From positions 1 through 64,000 of the forward strand of contig JAFVGI010000024.1 in the NCBI GenBank assembly GCA_017475005.1: 64,000 nucleotides of DNA. Reading direction: 5' to 3'. This document shows positions 16,944-26,458 of this stretch, one piece after another (position 1 is the first letter of the stretch; each line of letters starts with the position of its first letter). The position numbers were made by a program, and so were the translations under genes. The notes below the pieces were generated by a model, which saw only the letters and a program-made list of their open reading frames with translations, had not been told where the DNA came from and did not search any database. Source of the DNA: Prevotella sp. (lineage in GTDB: Bacteria; Bacteroidota; Bacteroidia; Bacteroidales; Bacteroidaceae).

Positions 16944-16975
16944 CAAAAGTATAAAAAATTTCCAATATCTGCAAA
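16944..16975 (-). promoter_or_regulatory. Promoter of the BREX operon
   Basis: TTTG (16972-16975), 20 bases, then TACTTTTG (16944-16951) on the minus strand, an exact consensus. The predicted start of transcription is near 16937, about 415 bases before the brxP ATG. No other consensus promoter was seen between it and brxP. Confidence 0.75.
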
Positions 16976-17350
16976 AAAACACCCTGTTTTTTTAGTTTAG
17001 AGTTGATAGTTTAGAGTTTAGAGTCAGTTTTATAGTATAGAGTTGAGAGTTTTAGTATTCAAAAAATTAGTTTTTTGCGTTTTATCTCTCATCTCTCCCA
17101 TGATTTCTCGGGAAGCCCAGCTACATGGGCGTTTGAGCACGGGAGAGATTATTTTCATCTCTCCCTAATCTCTCCCTAATCCCCCCCTTTTTATTTTTAC
17201 TTTAAAGTATAAACTTTTAAACTGCCTCTCAACTTTCAACTCTACACTCTAAACTTTGAATAAAAGGGAGAGATGGAGGGAGAGATAAAGGGGGGAATGG
17301 ATTTTCCAAAATGTCCATAAATAGGGGCTTTGTGAGGGTTGAAGGGGGAG
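16976..17350. repeat. Direct and inverted repeat cluster upstream of the BREX promoter
   Basis: 17000-17055 is built from TTTAGAGTT/TTGAGAGTT/TAGAGTCAGTT units shared with other intergenic sites. ATCTCTCCC (17091-17099) pairs with GGGAGAGAT (17141-17149), with an inner GCCCA/TGGGC pair at 17115-17130. ATCTCTCCC and C-run units at about 17158-17187 are mirrored by GGGAGAGAT and G-run units at about 17264-17299. No gene: the open frame at 17249-17569 is a product of the repeats. Confidence 0.6.
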
Positions 17351-17453
17351 ATGAGGGATTTTTAGTAACCAGTACTTATTTTTCAATAACCTACCTTTGT
17401 CGTTTAATACTCGTGCCTTATTGGCAAGCACAAGCTTTGGGCCCTTACAAACA

Positions 17454-17534
17454 TTCCCTCCGTGGGAACAAAAACTTCCCAGTGTGGGAACAAAACTTTC
17501 CCAGTGTGGGAACAAAACTTTCCCACGCTGGGAA
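17454..17534. repeat. Four palindromes TTCCC-N5-GGGAA at an exact 22-bp period
   Basis: Palindromes start at 17454, 17476, 17498 and 17520, each 15 bases (TTCCC, five variable bases, GGGAA), separated by CAAAAAC, CAAAACT and CAAAACT. The constant 22-base period, two helical turns, puts every site on the same DNA face. This suits a cooperative protein-binding array or a short tandem-repeat expansion. Units are too short for CRISPR. Confidence 0.7.
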
Positions 17535-17891
17535 TGCATTCGTTGAAGCTTCATTGTGAAAGCGGACAAGCCGAGCGAAACTATTAACCTATTAACCTAC
17601 TAAGCCATTCAACTAATATTTTTGCATATATATTCACTTTCTATGGCAAGAGGAAAAATAGAACACTGATTTTAGATTATTTGCTTCCCTACTATGAAAA
17701 TAAATTTTCCTCCCGAAGAAAAAAAATTTACCCTTAAGGGAAAATAATTTTACCTCTAATAAGGAAAAATAGAACACCTTTTTCCTGTTGGATACTTATG
17801 CATCATATTTGCATAAAATACAGAGTAAATTGAAAAATGCTGAGTTACTCACTTTTTTGATGTAACAGACAAGAAAACAATGAGTTAAGTC

Positions 17892-18063
17892 AGTGAGGTA
17901 TCCCCAAGACACCTCACTTATACCTCACTTACACCTCACTGGATACCTCACTCTTATCATGATGAAATAAGTGAGGTCTGAGTGAGGTATATCTGACATA
18001 CCTCACCCGTCTCTATCGCCCTATTTATCGTGGCTGGAGCCTTACCAAGTGAGTAAGTGAGGT
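17892..18063. repeat. Iteron-like array of ACCTCACT in both orientations
   Basis: ACCTCACT occurs at 17911, 17922, 17933 and 17945 (steps of 11, 11 and 12 bases). The reverse AGTGAGGT occurs at 17892, 17970, 17981 and 18056, and ACCTCAC again at 18000. Helical-turn spacing is typical of binding sites for a repeated regulator or replication initiator. No initiator gene is adjacent. It lies 180 bases or more upstream of the metG promoters. Confidence 0.65.
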
Positions 18064-18218
18064 TAATCACGCCCTCCCCCTATCGGCTTTTGCCGAAGTC
18101 AAAGGTCATCCTCCCATTCTTTTATACCAAATGGTATTTCAAAATAATGCTTTTTCGGTGTAAAAGTAACATTTTTTTGCCGATACCGACAAGAAAAATA
18201 TTGTTTTTTTCATTTTTG

Positions 18219-18250
18219 TTTGGTGTTTTGCGCACTTTTTCGTACCTTTG
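18219..18250 (+). promoter_or_regulatory. Distal promoter upstream of metG
   Basis: TTTG (18219-18222), 20 bases, then TACCTTTG (18243-18250), an exact consensus. Just downstream is the hairpin CGAAG-GTA-CTTCG (18261-18273), followed by ATAAAGCAA and its complement TTGCTTTAT. It may give a longer metG leader or a separate short transcript. Confidence 0.65.
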
Positions 18251-18315
18251 ACCTGTCAGTCGAAGGTACTTCGTCATGATAAAGCAATAAAAAAACAAAA
18301 AAAATTGCCTTTTTC

Positions 18316-18346
18316 TTGCTTTATTCATAACTTAATCGTACCTTTG
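18316..18346 (+). promoter_or_regulatory. Proximal metG promoter
   Basis: TTG (18316-18318), 20 bases, then TACCTTTG (18339-18346), 30 bases before the metG ATG. It lies inside the open reading frame that extends 5' of metG and so supports the shorter protein start. Confidence 0.65.
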
Positions 18347-18376
18347 CACGCACGAAAAAAAATTATAAAAAGATAT

Positions 18377-20491
18377 ATGGCAATAAAGAATTACAAGAGA
18401 ACAACTATTACTGCCGCCCTGCCTTATGCTAATGGCGGAGTACACATAGGTCACTTGGCTGGAGTGTATATCCCAGCTGACATCTATGCCCGTTTCCTGA
18501 GACTGAAAAACAGAGAGGTGATATTCGTCTGTGGCTCTGACGAGCACGGCGTGCCTGTTACCATCCGAGCTAAGCAGGAGGGCATCACGACACAAGAAGT
18601 GGTGGACAGATACCACAAAATCATCAAGGATTCGTTTGCTGATTTCGGCATCTCATTCGATATCTTCTCACGCACTACGAGCAAGACACACTATCAGTTT
18701 GCCAGCGACTTCTTTAAGACACTCTATGACAAGGGTGCTCTGGAGGAGATAACAGAAGAGCAATACTGCGACGAGGTGACAGGGGAATTCCTGACCGACC
18801 GTAACATCGTAGGTGAGTGTCCACGCTGTCACGCTCAGGGAGCATACGGCGACCAGTGTGAGAAATGTGGTGCTACACTATCACCAGACGAACTGATAAA
18901 TCCTACAAACAAGAACAACCCGGGTCACGGACTCGTAAAGCGTCCTACCAAGAACTGGTATCTGCCTCTGGGCCGCTATCAGGAATGGCTGAAGGACTGG
19001 ATTTTGACTGGTCATAAAGAATGGCGTTCCAATGTCTATGGACAGTGTAAGTCTTGGTTGGATATGGACCTGCAGCCTCGCGCTATGACACGCGACCTCG
19101 ACTGGGGTATTCCTGTACCTCTGGAGGATGCTAAGGGAAAAGTGCTGTATGTTTGGTTTGATGCACCAATAGGATATATCTCAAACACCAAGGAACTCTG
19201 CGAGAAGGAGCCTGAGAAATGGGGCACATGGCAGAAGTGGTGGCAGGATGAGGACACAAGACTGGTTCACTTCATCGGAAAGGACAATATCGTATTCCAT
19301 TGCCTCATATTCCCTGTGATGATGAAGGCTCACGGCGACTATATCATGCCAGACAATGTGCCGGCAAATGAATTCCTGAACCTTGAGGATGACAAAATCT
19401 CTACATCAAGAAACTGGGCTGTATGGCTGCACGAATATCTCGTGGATTTGCCAGGAAAGCAGGATGTGCTGCGCTATGTGCTGACAGCAAATGCTCCAGA
19501 GACAAAGGACAACAACTTCACATGGAGGGATTTTCAGGAGCGTAACAACTCCGAGCTGGTGGCTATCTACGGCAACTTCGTAAACCGTGCCCTGCAACTG
19601 ACAAAGAAATACTTCAATGGCGTTGTGCCTGAGTGTGGCGAGCTGACAGATACTGACAAGCAAGCCATCGAGGAGTTTAAGAACGTAAAGGCTGACGTAG
19701 AGACATACCTGGAGCAGTTTAAGTTCCGTGAGGCCCAGAAGGAGGCTATGAACCTTGCCCGCATCGGCAACAGATACATCACAGAATGTGAGCCTTGGAA
19801 GGTGGCTAAGGGAGTTAAGAGTGAAGAGTTAAGAGTTAAGAGTGAAGGTCGTAGCGCTGACGCCGACCGTGTGGCAACAATTCTTAATATCTGTCTACAG
19901 TTGTCTGCCAACCTCGCAATAGCATTCGAACCATTCCTGCCTTTCAGCAGCAAGAAACTCAGAGACATGCTGGCAATGGACAGCTTCTCATGGGAGCAGT
20001 TGGGCAGCATGGACATACTGGCAGCAGGAAAACAACTCAACGAGCCATCACTATTGTTCGAAAAGATTGAAGACAGCGTGATAGAGGCACAGCTGAAGAA
20101 ACTGGAGGACACCAAAAAGGCTAACGAGGCAACCGACTTCGAGCCAGAACCAATAAAGGCAAACGTAGATTTTGACACATTCGAGAAGCTTGACATCCGC
20201 GTAGGTCTCGTGACAGAATGCGAGAAGGTGAAGAAGTCAAAGAAACTGCTGAAGTTCCACATCGACGATGGCACCCCAGAGGGTCGCACCATCCTGAGCG
20301 GCATCGCAGCATACTATGAGGACCCACAGGTGCTGGTAGGCAAGCAAGTGCTCTTTGTGGCAAACTTTGAGCCTCGCAAGATGATGGGCGAAGAGAGTCA
20401 GGGAATGATTCTATCGGCTGTGAACTTCGACGGTTCACTGTCAGTAACAACAACATCGACAGAGGTGAAGCCTGGAAGTGTAGTGGGATGA
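18377..20491 (+). CDS. metG: Methionyl-tRNA synthetase
   Basis: 704 aa, charging initiator and elongator tRNA-Met. Class I signature HIGH (23-26, in [11 protein letters not shown]), a zinc-binding connective peptide ([17 protein letters not shown]) and a KISTS version of the KMSKS loop. The C-terminal EMAP-II-like tRNA-binding domain ([14 protein letters not shown] to the end) gives the long dimeric form. The start MAIKNYK is used because the promoter lies within the longer frame. Oddity: at 19813-19846 the coding strand is an AGTTAAGAGTGAAG-type repeat, adding the charged stretch [11 protein letters not shown] between the anticodon-binding and linker regions. It matches the dispersed intergenic repeat style and is in frame. 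Confidence 0.96.
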   Translation: MAIKNYKRTTITAALPYANGGVHIGHLAGVYIPADIYARFLRLKNREVIFVCGSDEHGVPVTIRAKQEGITTQEVVDRYHKIIKDSFADFGISFDIFSRTTSKTHYQFASDFFKTLYDKGALEEITEEQYCDEVTGEFLTDRNIVGECPRCHAQGAYGDQCEKCGATLSPDELINPTNKNNPGHGLVKRPTKNWYLPLGRYQEWLKDWILTGHKEWRSNVYGQCKSWLDMDLQPRAMTRDLDWGIPVPLEDAKGKVLYVWFDAPIGYISNTKELCEKEPEKWGTWQKWWQDEDTRLVHFIGKDNIVFHCLIFPVMMKAHGDYIMPDNVPANEFLNLEDDKISTSRNWAVWLHEYLVDLPGKQDVLRYVLTANAPETKDNNFTWRDFQERNNSELVAIYGNFVNRALQLTKKYFNGVVPECGELTDTDKQAIEEFKNVKADVETYLEQFKFREAQKEAMNLARIGNRYITECEPWKVAKGVKSEELRVKSEGRSADADRVATILNICLQLSANLAIAFEPFLPFSSKKLRDMLAMDSFSWEQLGSMDILAAGKQLNEPSLLFEKIEDSVIEAQLKKLEDTKKANEATDFEPEPIKANVDFDTFEKLDIRVGLVTECEKVKKSKKLLKFHIDDGTPEGRTILSGIAAYYEDPQVLVGKQVLFVANFEPRKMMGEESQGMILSAVNFDGSLSVTTTSTEVKPGSVVG

Positions 20492-20565
20492 GCGACCCCA
20501 CCCATCCCTCCCAAAGGGCGGGAGAATAATTTTCAATGTTCAATTCTCAATTCTCAATTTAATAA
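20492..20565. repeat. Hairpin and direct repeats between metG and argS
   Basis: A CCCTCCC-AAA-GGGCGGG hairpin at about 20506-20522 is followed by a TCAATGTTCAATTCTCAATTC-type repeat up to the argS start. A like hairpin (CCCTCCC-ACA-GGGAGGG, 22352-22368) follows argS. Neither has a T-run, so they may stabilise or process the mRNA rather than terminate it. Confidence 0.5.
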
Positions 20566-22347
20566 GTGGAAAAACAGATACAACAGGCGGTGATTGCTGC
20601 CGTTAAAGAATTATATGGTCAGGAGATACCTGAGAAGTTGGCAACCTTGCAGAAGACAAGGGCGGAGTTTGAGGGCAACCTGACTCTCGTGGTATTCCCA
20701 TTCCTGAAGATGTCAAAGAAAGCTCCTGAGGCAACAGCAGAGGAGATAGGACAATACCTCAAGGAACATTGCTCTGCCATTAGCGGATATAACGTAGTGA
20801 AGGGTTTCCTGAACCTCTCTATAGACGGCAATGCATGGATTAACGTACTCAACGAGATAGATGCCAATCCTCATTATGGCGAGAAACCCGTTACGGAGAA
20901 TTCGCCACTGGTGATGATAGAATATTCTTCTCCTAACACCAACAAGCCCCTTCACCTGGGACATGTGAGGAACAACCTCTTAGGATGGTCTTTGGCACAG
21001 ATAATGGCTGCCAACGGCAATAAGGTGGTGAAAACAAACATCGTGAATGACAGAGGCATACACATCTGTAAGTCGATGCTGGCATGGCTGAAATGGGGCA
21101 ATGGTGAGACACCAGAGTCTTCTGGCAAGAAGGGTGACCACCTGATTGGTGACTATTACGTAGCCTTCGACAAGCACTATCGCGAAGAGGTGAAGGAACT
21201 GATGGCGAAGGGTATGTCGGAAGAAGAGGCTAAGAACGAGGCACCACTCATAAAGGAGGCTCACGAGATGCTCGTAAAATGGGAGCAGAACGACCCAGAG
21301 GTGCGTGGCCTGTGGCGAAAGATGAACGAATGGGTTTATGCCGGCTTTGACGAGACTTACAAGGCGCTGGGCGTTGCCTTCGACAAGATATACTACGAAA
21401 GCGACACCTATCTGGAAGGAAAGGAAAAGGTGGAGGAAGGTCTGGCGAAAGGACTCTTCTACAGGAGAGAGGACGGCTCTGTATGGGCAGACCTCACAGG
21501 CGAAGGACTCGACGAGAAACTGCTGCTGCGTTCGGACGGCACTTCTGTCTATATGACACAGGATATCGGAACAGCAAAACTGCGTTTCCAGGACTACCCT
21601 ATCGACCAGATGATATATGTCGTAGGTAACGAACAGAACTACCACTTCCAGGTGCTCTCAATACTGCTTGACAAGCTGGGCTTCAAATGGGGCAAAGACT
21701 TGGTACACTTCTCATACGGCATGGTAGAGTTACCAAACGGCAAGATGAAGTCAAGGGAAGGAACAGTAGTGGATGCTGACGACCTGATGCAGCTGATGGT
21801 GGATGATGCCCTAAAGACATCGCAGGAGTTGGGTAAGTTCAACGACATGTCTGAGGAGGAGCGCAAGGAGATAGCACGCATCGTGGGTATGGGAGCCCTG
21901 AAATACTTCATCCTGAAGGTTGATGCCAGAAAGAATATGCTCTTTAATCCGGAGGAGTCGATAGACTTCAACGGCAACACAGGACCATTCATACAATACA
22001 CCTATGCCCGCATCAGGAGCATTCTGAGAAAAGCAGAGGCAGAGGGTCTTGTGGCAAAGACGAGCGACAGCATCAGCCTCAACGAGAAGGAGATTGCGCT
22101 GATACAGAAGATGAGCGAATATGGTGCTGCTGTAGCACAGGCAGGAAAGGATTACAGTCCTTCCGGCATTGCGAACTACTGTTATGAGCTGACGAAGGCT
22201 TTCAACCAGTTCTATCATGACTATTCTATCTTAGGTGCTGAGACACAGGAGTTGAAGCAGCTGCGTCTGGCTCTTGCGAAGAATGTGGCAAAGACCATCA
22301 AGAACGGAATGAACCTCTTGGGAATAGAGGTGCCAGAAAGGATGTAA
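20566..22347 (+). CDS. argS: Arginyl-tRNA synthetase
   Basis: 593 aa, attaching arginine to tRNA-Arg. The N-terminal Add1 domain (1-110) is followed by the class I signature SSPNTNKPLHLGHVRNN (HLGH at 130-133), the ArgRS segment INDRG in its VNDRG form, the catalytic-loop segment GKMKSREGTVVDADDL and the DALR anticodon-binding domain, which ends with GIEVPERM. The start is GTG at 20566, directly after a TCTCAATTTAATAA repeat; no in-frame ATG gives a complete N-terminus. Follows metG by 74 bases, probably in one transcript. Confidence 0.96.
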   Translation: MEKQIQQAVIAAVKELYGQEIPEKLATLQKTRAEFEGNLTLVVFPFLKMSKKAPEATAEEIGQYLKEHCSAISGYNVVKGFLNLSIDGNAWINVLNEIDANPHYGEKPVTENSPLVMIEYSSPNTNKPLHLGHVRNNLLGWSLAQIMAANGNKVVKTNIVNDRGIHICKSMLAWLKWGNGETPESSGKKGDHLIGDYYVAFDKHYREEVKELMAKGMSEEEAKNEAPLIKEAHEMLVKWEQNDPEVRGLWRKMNEWVYAGFDETYKALGVAFDKIYYESDTYLEGKEKVEEGLAKGLFYRREDGSVWADLTGEGLDEKLLLRSDGTSVYMTQDIGTAKLRFQDYPIDQMIYVVGNEQNYHFQVLSILLDKLGFKWGKDLVHFSYGMVELPNGKMKSREGTVVDADDLMQLMVDDALKTSQELGKFNDMSEEERKEIARIVGMGALKYFILKVDARKNMLFNPEESIDFNGNTGPFIQYTYARIRSILRKAEAEGLVAKTSDSISLNEKEIALIQKMSEYGAAVAQAGKDYSPSGIANYCYELTKAFNQFYHDYSILGAETQELKQLRLALAKNVAKTIKNGMNLLGIEVPERM

Positions 22348-22451
22348 AGCCCCCTCCCACAGGGAGGGTAAAGTTGAGAGTTTAGAGTTGAGAGTTTAGA
22401 GTCAGTTGCAAGTGTATAGTAGAAAGTGGAAAGTGAAAGGTGAAAAGTAAT

Positions 22452-22865
22452 ATGGAGAATGGGGCCTCTCTTGCTTGGGCTGTTGATGCAGCTTGTTCTG
22501 GGAATCCCGGACCGATGGAGTATCGCGGAGTGGATCTGACCACGAAAGAGGTGGTATTCCATTTCGGTCCTATAAAGGGAACAAATAACATCGGTGAGTT
22601 TCTCGCCATAGTACACGCTATGGCCCTTATGGAACAACGAGGGCTGAAGGGATATACTATATATACCGACTCCGTCAGCGGACAGGCTTGGGTGAGACGA
22701 ATGCAATGCAAGACAAACCTGGAACGCACACCAGAAACAGAGAAGGCTTGGCAGTTGGTAGAGAGAGCAGAGAAATGGCTCAAGACACACTCATTCAGAG
22801 TGCCCATAGTGAAATGGGACACAAAAGAATGGGGTGAGATTCCTGCAGATTTTGGAAGGAAGTGA
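22452..22865 (+). CDS. RNase H-like protein, short form
   Basis: 137 aa. RNase HI core motifs are visible: an N-terminal strand with DAACSGNPGP, the helix NNIGEFLAIVHAM with the catalytic glutamate, YTDSVSGQAW with the second aspartate, and a C-terminal IPADFGRK aspartate. This suits Bacteroidetes RNase H/viroplasmin-type proteins that cut the RNA of RNA-DNA hybrids, though a basic N-terminal hybrid-binding domain is absent. The ATG at 22452 is preferred to a GTG at 22440 because the latter lies in an AAAGTGAAAGGTGAAAAGT repeat. The upstream 22375-22451 is entirely such repeats. Confidence 0.75.
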   Translation: MENGASLAWAVDAACSGNPGPMEYRGVDLTTKEVVFHFGPIKGTNNIGEFLAIVHAMALMEQRGLKGYTIYTDSVSGQAWVRRMQCKTNLERTPETEKAWQLVERAEKWLKTHSFRVPIVKWDTKEWGEIPADFGRK

Positions 22866-22913
22866 AAGGTGAAAGATTAAAAGATAAAGATAAACTAACT
22901 ACAACTAAACAAA

Positions 22914-25900
22914 ATGAGATTCAACAGATTATACTCTATTGTGCTGTTGTTTGCCATTAGCATTATGGCAAAAGCACAATCATGGAGTCCTAACGACCTC
23001 ATTATCAATGAGGTAATGGCAAACAACTTAGACGTTTACCTTGATGCCTCATGCAATTATGGCTCATGGTTTGAGGTATATAATCCAACAGATAAATATG
23101 TTGATTTGGGAGGTCTTTACGTAAGTAGTGATCCTACAAACCTGAAGCAGCATAAGCTGGTAGATTACTACGGATATGTGGCACCTTATGGATATGCTGT
23201 TATCAGTTATGAACATTATGAGGTGTTCACCCAAAATGCCTATCGCCAGATTAATGATGAATTGAATTTGAAAGGTGGTACTATAGTCCTCAGCGACGGC
23301 AATACCATCATCTCTTCTGTCAACTATCCAGCAGCAAAGCCTCGCATCTCGTATGCCCGCAAGACAGATGGTGGAACAGAATGGGGATTTACAGGAACGC
23401 CGACCCCGGAACAAAGCAATAGCGGCAGCACCTTTGCACAGACGCAAGTAGCCACTCCGACAGTAAGCAGAGAGGGAGGACTCTTTTCTGGTTCTGTATC
23501 ATTCAACGTAACTGTTCCGAACGGAGCAATACTTCGCTACACAACAGACGGCAGCACCCCTACCCTCACAAACGGTTATACCAGCGATAATGGAGTCTTT
23601 GATATAAGTTATACATCAGTATATCGCTTCCGCGCCTTCAAAGATGGATACTTGCCAAGTAATGTAGTATCCCGCTCCTTCATATACAATAACGGCAACG
23701 AGCCATTCCCTATCATCTCGGTAGTAACAGACCCACGACATATCTTTGGTAGCGACATTGCTATGTTTGAAAGGTCAGACAACGGACGCCCAGGAAATGG
23801 TGTACCATACTTAGCCAACTGGAACATGGATTGGGACAGACCAGTCAATATGGAGTATATCACAACAGATGGAGAGACTGTCGTAAACCAAGAGTGTAAC
23901 ATAAATGCCTGTGGAGGATGGAGCCGTGCTTGGACCCCACATTCATTTAAGCTGAAGGCCAACAAGATATTCTATGACCAGAACTACTTCCCTTATCAGT
24001 TCTGGAAAGACAAACCATTCCTGAAGAGCAAGACCCTACAGATACGTAATGGTGGTAATGACAATTATTGCCGTATAAAGGATGCAGCATTACAGGAGAT
24101 AATAGCACGCTCAGGACTGTACATAGAGTGTCAGGCTTGGCAGCCAGTACATGTATATATCAATGGTGACCCATATGCTGTACTGAATATGCGTGAGCCA
24201 AACAACAAGCATTATGCTTCTGCAAACTATGGTATGGATGCTGACGAGATGGACCAGTTTGAGATTGGCCCTGATTCTGGTTATGTACAGAAAGAAGGTA
24301 CTCGAGAAGCGTGGGAAAGACTATATAATCTTTCCAGAAGAGCGATTAGTCCAATTGTCTTTAAAGATATTAGAGAACTGCTGGATATCAACGCGTTTAT
24401 CAATTATCTCGCAGCAGAATTCTATCTTGGCAACTGGGACTGGCCACAAAACAACGTAAAGGCATTCAGAGACCAGAATGACGGAAAATTCCGCTTTGTG
24501 GTATATGACCTTGATGGAGCCCTCAATACCACGTCTGCGATATCCACCTTCTTGGGGAAGCAGAACTACACCTTTGACAAACTTTACGGATATGACTACT
24601 CTACTTCTACAACTCTTACAAACACACGTCTGACGAAAGAGATAGAATTTGTCACCATAGTAAAGAATCTGTTAAATAACCCCACTTTCAAGAAGCAACT
24701 CGTGGATGCTATGTGTATCATGGGTGGTTCGGTATATACCCCAGAAAGAGTGCAAAGTATTGTTGACGAGATGACTGCATATCTGTCACAAGGGGGATAT
24801 GTAAATCCTTATGGAACAGCCAACACCATAAAGAATACCTTAACCAAATCGTGGAACAGTGCCATAATGGACCACATCAAGAGTCAGAGCCTCACCTATG
24901 TCACGAAGCAACAAGCCACCTTCGGAAGTAATATCAATGGTGCCAGCATCACATTGAATGATATGGCTGTTCCGACAGGAAAATTTGATGGTTATGTTTT
25001 TGCTCCTGTCACCCTGAAGGCAGATGCCCCAGCAGGCTATCGCTTTGTAGGATGGAGAAGTAATAATGGGGATGCAAAGGCACAAACCCTTGTCGAAGCT
25101 ACAGACACATGGAAATATAATGACAGCGGCATTAGTCTCGACAATACTGGTTGGACATCACCAGAATATGATGACAGCAGATGGAATAGTGGTGCAGCAC
25201 CATTGGGATATGGCAAGAACCAAACCACCAATCTGACCCAATATCTGCAGACATACTACTTCCGCAAGACCGTCAACCTTGAAGGAATACCAGCAAGTGT
25301 TTCGATGGACTATGTGATAGACGATGCTTTCGTAATATATGTCAACGGTGTTGAAGCAGGCAGATACAATCTTCCTAACGGTACCATAACATACAACACC
25401 AATGCTTCCACCTATGCTCACGACAATCCTGATGCAGGTTCTTTGATGCTTGATGCAGCACTCTTCCATGAGGGTACCAATGTCATAGCAGTAGAGGTGC
25501 ACAACTTCCTTAATCCAAGTTCTACAGACATCCTGTGGCAGGCTACCATCAATGCCAATATGCAGACAAGCTATGTCTCTACGGAAAGGGAATACACCCT
25601 ACCATCAAGCGGCACAATCAACGTGACAGCAGTTTGGGAGAAATATAAAAACGATACAGGCCTTCGTATCAATCGTGCTACCCCGATAAAGATTAACGAG
25701 GTGAGTGCAGGCAATAGCATGTCGATGAACGACCTCTTCAAGAAAGCCAGCTGGGTAGAGTTGTATAACACAACAGATACCGACTTGGATATTAGTGGAT
25801 TATATATCTCAAACAAAGCATCAAATCCACAGCTTTGCAAGTTAGCAGGTGGTAAAAACATTAATACAATTATTCCTGCTAAGGGACATCTCTTCATTTC

Positions 25901-26429
25901 ATGTGACAACAAAGTATCAAGCGCTATTTCCCAAATACACGCTTCCTTCAAACTTGATAATACTGATGACCAGCTCGTGATGATTTCAAGTAGCGAGGAC
26001 TTTGTTGCTAACAATAAGGCATTCTTCGATAACCATGAAGCGATGAGAGAGTTTACTGACACCCTATTCTATGGGCAGCATAATGGAGACCAGAGTGTTG
26101 GACGCTATCCTGACGGAGCAATGACATACTACGTCTTAGACCACACTACTCCAGCTGCTACAAACATAGTACAAGCAACAGATCCATATACAGGATTGGA
26201 TAATCTATGGATTTATGGCGGAAAAGTAGTTAGAGGTGATGCAAATGGTGATGGAGAAGTAGGTATGCCGGATGTTATGTTCGTTACAAATTACATTCTC
26301 GGTTCTCCTGCAACATCCTTCAGCATAGAGGGAGCAGATGCAAACCTTGATGGAGAAGTAGATAAGAATGATGTGAAAAACATCGTCGACTATATACTGA
26401 AAGGAAAGATGTGGGAGAGTGAAGAGTGA
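22914..26429 (+). CDS. Secreted multidomain CotH-kinase-family protein with lamin-tail and dockerin domains
   Basis: 1171 aa. A signal peptide (1-21) is followed by a lamin-tail domain (about 23-150, LIINEVMANN), a chitobiase-C-terminal-like domain (about 182-262, RYTTDGSTPT), a CotH-like domain (about 270-700, with YDLDGAL), an InlB-like repeat (YRFVGWRSNNG), a jelly-roll domain (about 745-890), a second lamin-tail (about 930-1080, INEVSAGN) and a type I dockerin (1108-1165) with two calcium loops, GDANGDGEVGMPDV and ADANLDGEVDKNDV. CotH proteins are atypical kinases. Dockerins bind cohesins in cellulosomes; no cohesin is in the window. The role is likely cell-surface, target unknown. Confidence 0.88.
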   Translation: MRFNRLYSIVLLFAISIMAKAQSWSPNDLIINEVMANNLDVYLDASCNYGSWFEVYNPTDKYVDLGGLYVSSDPTNLKQHKLVDYYGYVAPYGYAVISYEHYEVFTQNAYRQINDELNLKGGTIVLSDGNTIISSVNYPAAKPRISYARKTDGGTEWGFTGTPTPEQSNSGSTFAQTQVATPTVSREGGLFSGSVSFNVTVPNGAILRYTTDGSTPTLTNGYTSDNGVFDISYTSVYRFRAFKDGYLPSNVVSRSFIYNNGNEPFPIISVVTDPRHIFGSDIAMFERSDNGRPGNGVPYLANWNMDWDRPVNMEYITTDGETVVNQECNINACGGWSRAWTPHSFKLKANKIFYDQNYFPYQFWKDKPFLKSKTLQIRNGGNDNYCRIKDAALQEIIARSGLYIECQAWQPVHVYINGDPYAVLNMREPNNKHYASANYGMDADEMDQFEIGPDSGYVQKEGTREAWERLYNLSRRAISPIVFKDIRELLDINAFINYLAAEFYLGNWDWPQNNVKAFRDQNDGKFRFVVYDLDGALNTTSAISTFLGKQNYTFDKLYGYDYSTSTTLTNTRLTKEIEFVTIVKNLLNNPTFKKQLVDAMCIMGGSVYTPERVQSIVDEMTAYLSQGGYVNPYGTANTIKNTLTKSWNSAIMDHIKSQSLTYVTKQQATFGSNINGASITLNDMAVPTGKFDGYVFAPVTLKADAPAGYRFVGWRSNNGDAKAQTLVEATDTWKYNDSGISLDNTGWTSPEYDDSRWNSGAAPLGYGKNQTTNLTQYLQTYYFRKTVNLEGIPASVSMDYVIDDAFVIYVNGVEAGRYNLPNGTITYNTNASTYAHDNPDAGSLMLDAALFHEGTNVIAVEVHNFLNPSSTDILWQATINANMQTSYVSTEREYTLPSSGTINVTAVWEKYKNDTGLRINRATPIKINEVSAGNSMSMNDLFKKASWVELYNTTDTDLDISGLYISNKASNPQLCKLAGGKNINTIIPAKGHLFISCDNKVSSAISQIHASFKLDNTDDQLVMISSSEDFVANNKAFFDNHEAMREFTDTLFYGQHNGDQSVGRYPDGAMTYYVLDHTTPAATNIVQATDPYTGLDNLWIYGGKVVRGDANGDGEVGMPDVMFVTNYILGSPATSFSIEGADANLDGEVDKNDVKNIVDYILKGKMWESEE

Positions 26430-26458
26430 AGAATCAAAAGGTTAACGTACGTTAAAGA

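Noticed and set aside
17454-17534. CRISPR array
   Set aside because: The repeats are 15 bases with 7-base, nearly identical spacers; there are no cas genes.
17249-17569. Open frames on both strands in the metG upstream region
   Set aside because: Both are made of the GGGAGAGA and TTCCC-N5-GGGAA repeats and have no protein-like composition.
18248-18376. N-terminal extension of metG
   Set aside because: The proximal promoter at 18316-18346 lies inside it, and the extra 43 residues precede the conserved synthetase start.
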